From Hyphomicrobiales bacterium (lineage in GTDB: Bacteria > Pseudomonadota > Alphaproteobacteria > Rhizobiales > Beijerinckiaceae), in NCBI GenBank assembly GCA_028290595.1, contig JAQGJO010000287.1, positions 1 to 9,123 on the forward strand: DNA of 9,123 bases, read 5' to 3'. Made by a program: the position numbers and the translations under genes. Positions 7,404 through 9,123 of this stretch are shown here, in pieces. A model generated the notes under the pieces. The model made no database searches, had not been told where the DNA came from, and saw only the letters and a program-made list of their open reading frames with translations. Numbering within the stretch: the stretch's first letter is position 1; every line of letters starts with the position of its first letter.

Positions 7404-7464
7404 CGACAACACGACTCTCAAATCACTCGTCGCATTGTTGCATCCTTGCGACGCGATGTTGTCG
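7404..7464. repeat. Nested inverted repeat in spacer A-B
   Basis: The outer arms CGACAACA (7404-7411) and TGTTGTCG (7457-7464) are perfect 8-mers. Inside them CGTCGCA (7428-7434) pairs with TGCGACG (7447-7453) around a 12-nt loop. The element overlaps the start of the conserved box. If transcribed it would fold as a two-tier hairpin; whether it is RNA or a protein-binding site is not known. Confidence 0.4.
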
Positions 7465-7502
7465 ATGCTCGCATGGCTGCTTTATGATCTGCGCATTGCC
7501 GG
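7451..7502 (+). repeat. Conserved inter-cassette box, copy 1
   Basis: CGCATGGCTGC at 7470-7480 followed by TTTATGATCTGCGCATTGCC; the same core recurs at 8270-8280 and 8994-9004. In all three the core is followed by a T-rich trinucleotide and then by CAT-CC some 15-20 nt later. This copy is the most divergent on the 5' side. Confidence 0.5.
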
Positions 7503-7633
7503 TTAACAGCACATTCAATATCGCACGACGCGATCGATGATTTTGCGAGCGCAAGCAACACGCTGCATCCATTTTTGAATCTGTTATTTGCAGCGCAATG
7601 GCAAAATTGTGCATTGCGGTAATGAGCGTTTGA

Positions 7634-7647
7634 TTTCAACGAGAAGC
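7634..7647 (+). repeat. Shared upstream motif of copy B
   Basis: TTTCAACGAGAAGC lies 220 bp before ATG 7854. A one-base variant lies 232 bp before the start of copy C, so the promoter-distal spacer was also duplicated. No role can be assigned. Confidence 0.4.
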
Positions 7648-7769
7648 CTGCCAGCGCGCTACATTCTGTCGCATATATTACTGATTATACATGAATTTCA
7701 CGCATTCTCACTCAACGTAACTTGTCCGTGAGATGGGCTGTACTTTCCCTCCAAATGGATTATGTGCGG

Positions 7770-7847
7770 CGCGTGATGCTGCAGTGCATCATGCGGAAAC
7801 GGGAGAAATGATTCTCCAGTCGTTCCCCGCGAACAAGCATTCAGGAG
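7770..7847 (+). promoter_or_regulatory. Structured 5' leader of copy B, with alternative anti-SD pairing
   Basis: Hairpin 1 pairs CGCGTGATGC (7770-7779) with GCATCATGCG (7786-7795), 10 bp with one G-T, loop TGCAGT. Hairpin 2 pairs GGAGAA (7802-7807) with TTCTCC (7812-7817), loop ATGA. The SD context is GGAGAAT (7844-7850), which is also complementary to ATTCTCC (7811-7817). The right arm of hairpin 2 can therefore pair either within the hairpin or with the ribosome-binding site. SD AGGAG is 7843-7847, 6 nt before ATG 7854. Confidence 0.55.
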
Positions 7848-7853
7848 AATATC

Positions 7854-8126
7854 ATGATCAAGACAGGCACCCTTCTCGCCGGCGCATTGATCGCAGTTGT
7901 GTCGTTCTCGGCTGTGGCCTCGGCTCAGTCGCTTTCTCGTTACGACCGCCAGCAGCAACGCGCGGACGACATCAAGGAAATGACGACCGATAGCGGCGTG
8001 AACACGCTCGACCATCCGCTCGATCAAGCCCCATGGGGCGTCGATGCCGGCCCGAGCCACACGGATCGCCAGTATCAAGGCCTCTATCGCGAGCCCGCAC
8101 CCCGGCATCGCAAGACAAACCACTAA
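7854..8126 (+). CDS. Small secreted protein of unknown family, tandem copy B
   Basis: The product is 90 aa. The signal peptide ends at ASA, residue 24, before QS. The mature part keeps the family core without gaps (YD 30-31, MTTD 43-46, HPLD 54-57, AGPS 65-68, DRQ 71-73, QGLY 75-78). It differs from the other copies in its C-terminal tail after Y78, which is basic and rich in Pro, His and Arg (REPAPRHRKTNH), while A and C end acidic. There is no cysteine. The histidines in the tail could bind metal, but that is speculation. The start is fixed by SD AGGAG and by the MIKTG alignment. It is separated from copy A by a strong terminator and 599 bp, so it is very likely a separate transcription unit. 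Confidence 0.85.
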   Translation: MIKTGTLLAGALIAVVSFSAVASAQSLSRYDRQQQRADDIKEMTTDSGVNTLDHPLDQAPWGVDAGPSHTDRQYQGLYREPAPRHRKTNH

Positions 8127-8153
8127 GCCTTCATTGAAGAGCATTCAAAAAAC

Positions 8154-8192
8154 GCCGTGCGTCCATGGACGCGCGGCCTATTTATCTTTTTA
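8154..8192 (+). terminator. Intrinsic terminator of copy B
   Basis: GCCGTGCGTCC (8154-8164) pairs with GGACGCGCGGC (8167-8177), 11 bp with one T-G pair. It is followed by CTATTTATC and five T. The ending GCGGCCTATT is shared with the hairpins after copies A and C, while the upper stem bases differ and still pair. Confidence 0.8.
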
Positions 8193-8495
8193 TATCCGCA
8201 TGATTTTACTCAATGTCCATCATCGTCGACGAACAGCCAAAAATTAATCATCGCGACCTCTTACATCGTCGCATGGCTGCTTCACAGAATACACATCGCC
8301 AATGATCGGATATTGCAGCGAAACGACCCCAAGCTTTCTGCAGTAGACGCTCTGCTTTCAACGCGAAGCAACCAGCCGTGCCAGTGTTCACTGGCTTATT
8401 CATTAAATTTTACAATTACTTCGCACAACGTCTCGCAGGCACATATCTGCCAAAGCGCCATTTAAATTCCTGATTCTGGGTACTACCTCGCAAGC
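8193..8495. other. Gene-free spacer between copies B and C
   Basis: This is an AT-rich spacer without a supported gene. It contains the conserved box (8251-8302) and TTTCAACGCGAAGC (8356-8369). A short inverted repeat GCCAGTG/CACTGGC (around 8379-8395) also lies here. Short open frames that cross it have no start or composition support. Confidence 0.55.
8251..8302 (+). repeat. Conserved inter-cassette box, copy 2
   Basis: The 30 bases 8251-8280 match 8975-9004 at 25 positions by eye, including ACCTC, TACA and the full CGCATGGCTGC core. GCGAC (8253-8257) and GTCGC (8268-8272) could form a small stem that ends at the core. This conservation exceeds that of the surrounding spacer. Confidence 0.55.
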
Positions 8496-8580
8496 CTGGC
8501 GTGCAACGCGCCAGATGGGGGCAAGAGAATCTGTCCAACGGAATTTTCTCTGATCGCCCCCAAGCAATAGCAAGTAGGAG
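8496..8580 (+). promoter_or_regulatory. Structured 5' leader of copy C, with SD site
   Basis: Hairpin 1 pairs CTGGCG (8496-8501) with CGCCAG (8509-8514), loop TGCAACG. Hairpin 2 pairs AGAGAA (8524-8529) with TTCTCT (8546-8551), and its loop holds a small inner TCC/GGA stem, as in copy A. TGATCGCCCC follows. SD AGGAG (8576-8580) is 7 nt before ATG 8588; GGAGA here can pair with TCTCT (one G-T), a weaker version of the alternative pairing in copy B. Confidence 0.55.
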
Positions 8581-8587
8581 ACTCATC

Positions 8588-8866
8588 ATGATCAAGACAG
8601 GCATGCTTATCGCTGCTGCGCTGATCGCAGTGGTTTCGTTTTCCTCACCGTCACTTGCACAGAGCCGCTCGCAATACGATGCCGAGCTGCAGCGCCTGAA
8701 CGACATTCGCCAGCAGACCACTGATGCCGGCACGAACACGATCAACCATCCGCTCGACCGGCCGCGGATGAGCACCAATTATGGCCCGAGCCTCAGGGAT
8801 CGTCAGCTCCAGGGCATGTATCGCGACAACAACACCGATTACGTCATCATCGAAGACGTATACTGA
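8588..8866 (+). CDS. Small secreted protein of unknown family, tandem copy C
   Basis: The product is 92 aa. The signal peptide ends PSLA (residue 24) before QS. The mature core aligns without gaps to copies A and B (SQYD 28-31, LQR 34-36, NDIRQ 38-42, TTDAG 44-48, NHPLD 53-57, GPS 66-68, DRQLQG 71-76). Between PLD and GPS the sequence RPRMSTNY replaces the HAPKGYVA of copy A, so this segment is variable. The tail after Y78 is longer and acidic with hydrophobic residues (VIIEDVY at the end). There is no cysteine. SD AGGAG and the shared MIKTG support the start at 8588. The product is presumably periplasmic or extracellular; its function is unknown. Confidence 0.85.
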   Translation: MIKTGMLIAAALIAVVSFSSPSLAQSRSQYDAELQRLNDIRQQTTDAGTNTINHPLDRPRMSTNYGPSLRDRQLQGMYRDNNTDYVIIEDVY

Positions 8867-8888
8867 ATCATCGCAACTTAAAGCATGT

Positions 8889-8924
8889 GAATAGGCCGTG
8901 CGCCTCAGGGTGTGCGGCCTATTC
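8889..8924. terminator. Long hairpin after copy C, terminator-like
   Basis: GAATAGGCCGTGCGCC (8889-8904) pairs with GGTGTGCGGCCTATTC (8909-8924), 16 pairs including G-T pairs, loop TCAG. It matches the position and 3' ending of the other two terminators but lacks a following T-run (CATATACAATCG), so rightward termination may be weaker or factor-assisted. Confidence 0.6.
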
Positions 8925-8974
8925 ATATACAATCGATATTATATACGGCTGATGGTCTTCCCACGCTGAGATCG

Positions 8975-9026
8975 TCACAACCTCGTACACCGCCGCATGG
9001 CTGCGTTCGCAGATGAACATCACCGG
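8975..9026 (+). repeat. Conserved inter-cassette box, copy 3
   Basis: CGCATGGCTGC core at 8994-9004 with 19 conserved upstream bases shared with 8251-8269 apart from five changes. It is followed by GTTCGCAGATGAACATCACC, which keeps the CAT-CC end. It is closer to the next leader than in the other cassettes. Confidence 0.55.
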
Positions 9027-9060
9027 AGAGCTTTAATTTTTCGATCCCGTGAATATCTCT

Positions 9061-9123
9061 GTGGCCTGGCGCTCAGTGGCGCCACGTGAGACGAGAGAAA
9101 ATCCTTCTCTGATCGCCCTCATG
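9061..9123 (+). promoter_or_regulatory. Fourth structured leader, start of a further tandem copy
   Basis: Hairpin 1 pairs TGGCGC (9067-9072) with GCGCCA (9079-9084), loop TCAGTG. Hairpin 2 pairs AGAGAA (9094-9099) with TTCTCT (9105-9110), loop AATCC. TGATCGCCC follows as in copy C. CACGTG and GAGACGA-like bases between the hairpins match copy A. By the spacing in copy C (36 nt from GATC to ATG) the start codon should fall near 9147, outside the window. The ATG at 9121-9123 lacks an SD site and is probably not the start. Confidence 0.6.

Larger units (their letters stand above)
7330..7660. other. Gene-free spacer between copies A and B
   Basis: This is AT-richer than the genes, and I see no supported coding sequence on either strand. 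It holds a nested inverted repeat (7404-7464), the shared box ending at 7480, and TTTCAACGAGAAGC (7634-7647), which recurs as TTTCAACGCGAAGC at 8356-8369 before copy C at a similar distance from the start codon (220 and 232 bp). The rest shows nothing I can name. Confidence 0.6.

Noticed and set aside
7418..7639. Short minus-strand frames in the A-B spacer
   Set aside because: No SD, no counterpart in the B-C spacer, and they cross the inverted repeat; treated as chance.
7794..7830. EcfG-type stress promoter before copy B (GGAA...CGTT)
   Set aside because: The spacing between the two elements is too long and the first element is imperfect; the region is better explained by the hairpin leader.
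6835..8932. Minus-strand open frames opposite the three small genes (6835-7275, 7698-8144, 8416-8778, 8651-8932)
   Set aside because: They mirror one another only because the plus-strand genes are paralogous; none has a supported start or domain.
7295..9110. CRISPR-like or transposon-derived repeats
   Set aside because: The repeats are duplicated gene cassettes of about 730-860 bp with changing spacers; there are no short regular repeats, terminal inverted repeats or transposase.

Overview
The window reads as chromosomal DNA of an alphaproteobacterium, probably of the order Hyphomicrobiales. This is inferred from the moderately high GC content, an MdtABC-type RND operon with Ala/Pro-rich linkers, a YARHG-domain secreted protein of the type common in rhizobia and relatives, and the codon use. 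No RNA gene, insertion sequence, integrase or CRISPR array was seen.

Left third (1-4009, minus strand): a two-gene tripartite efflux operon. A membrane fusion protein (start 4009) is followed, with a 4-bp ATGA overlap, by an MdtB/MdtC-like RND permease that runs off the left edge after 862 codons. A 524-bp divergent spacer (4010-4533) separates this operon from rightward genes and carries a direct-repeat/palindrome pair that looks like an operator.

Middle (4534-6719, plus strand): three co-directional genes. They encode a single-pass membrane protein of unknown function with a C-terminal motif containing LLYDWWP, a small secreted YARHG-domain protein, and a seven-repeat LVIVD beta-propeller protein rich in conserved-looking histidines. 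Nothing in the sequence ties these three into one pathway.

Right third (6994-9123, plus strand): the most unusual part. Three tandem paralogues encode tiny exported proteins (86, 90 and 92 aa). They share a signal peptide and a gap-free mature core of about 54 residues and then diverge completely at the C-terminus. Each has its own strong Shine-Dalgarno (SD) site, its own leader and its own downstream GC-rich hairpin ending in GCGGCCTATT. The leaders fold into two successive hairpins whose arms differ in sequence between copies but still pair. A fourth leader of the same design occupies the right edge, so a fourth gene should start about 24 bases outside the window. A further conserved box around CGCATGGCTGC lies in every spacer between copies. 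I do not recognise this family. The tandem cassettes with structured leaders are the best candidate here for an undescribed system.
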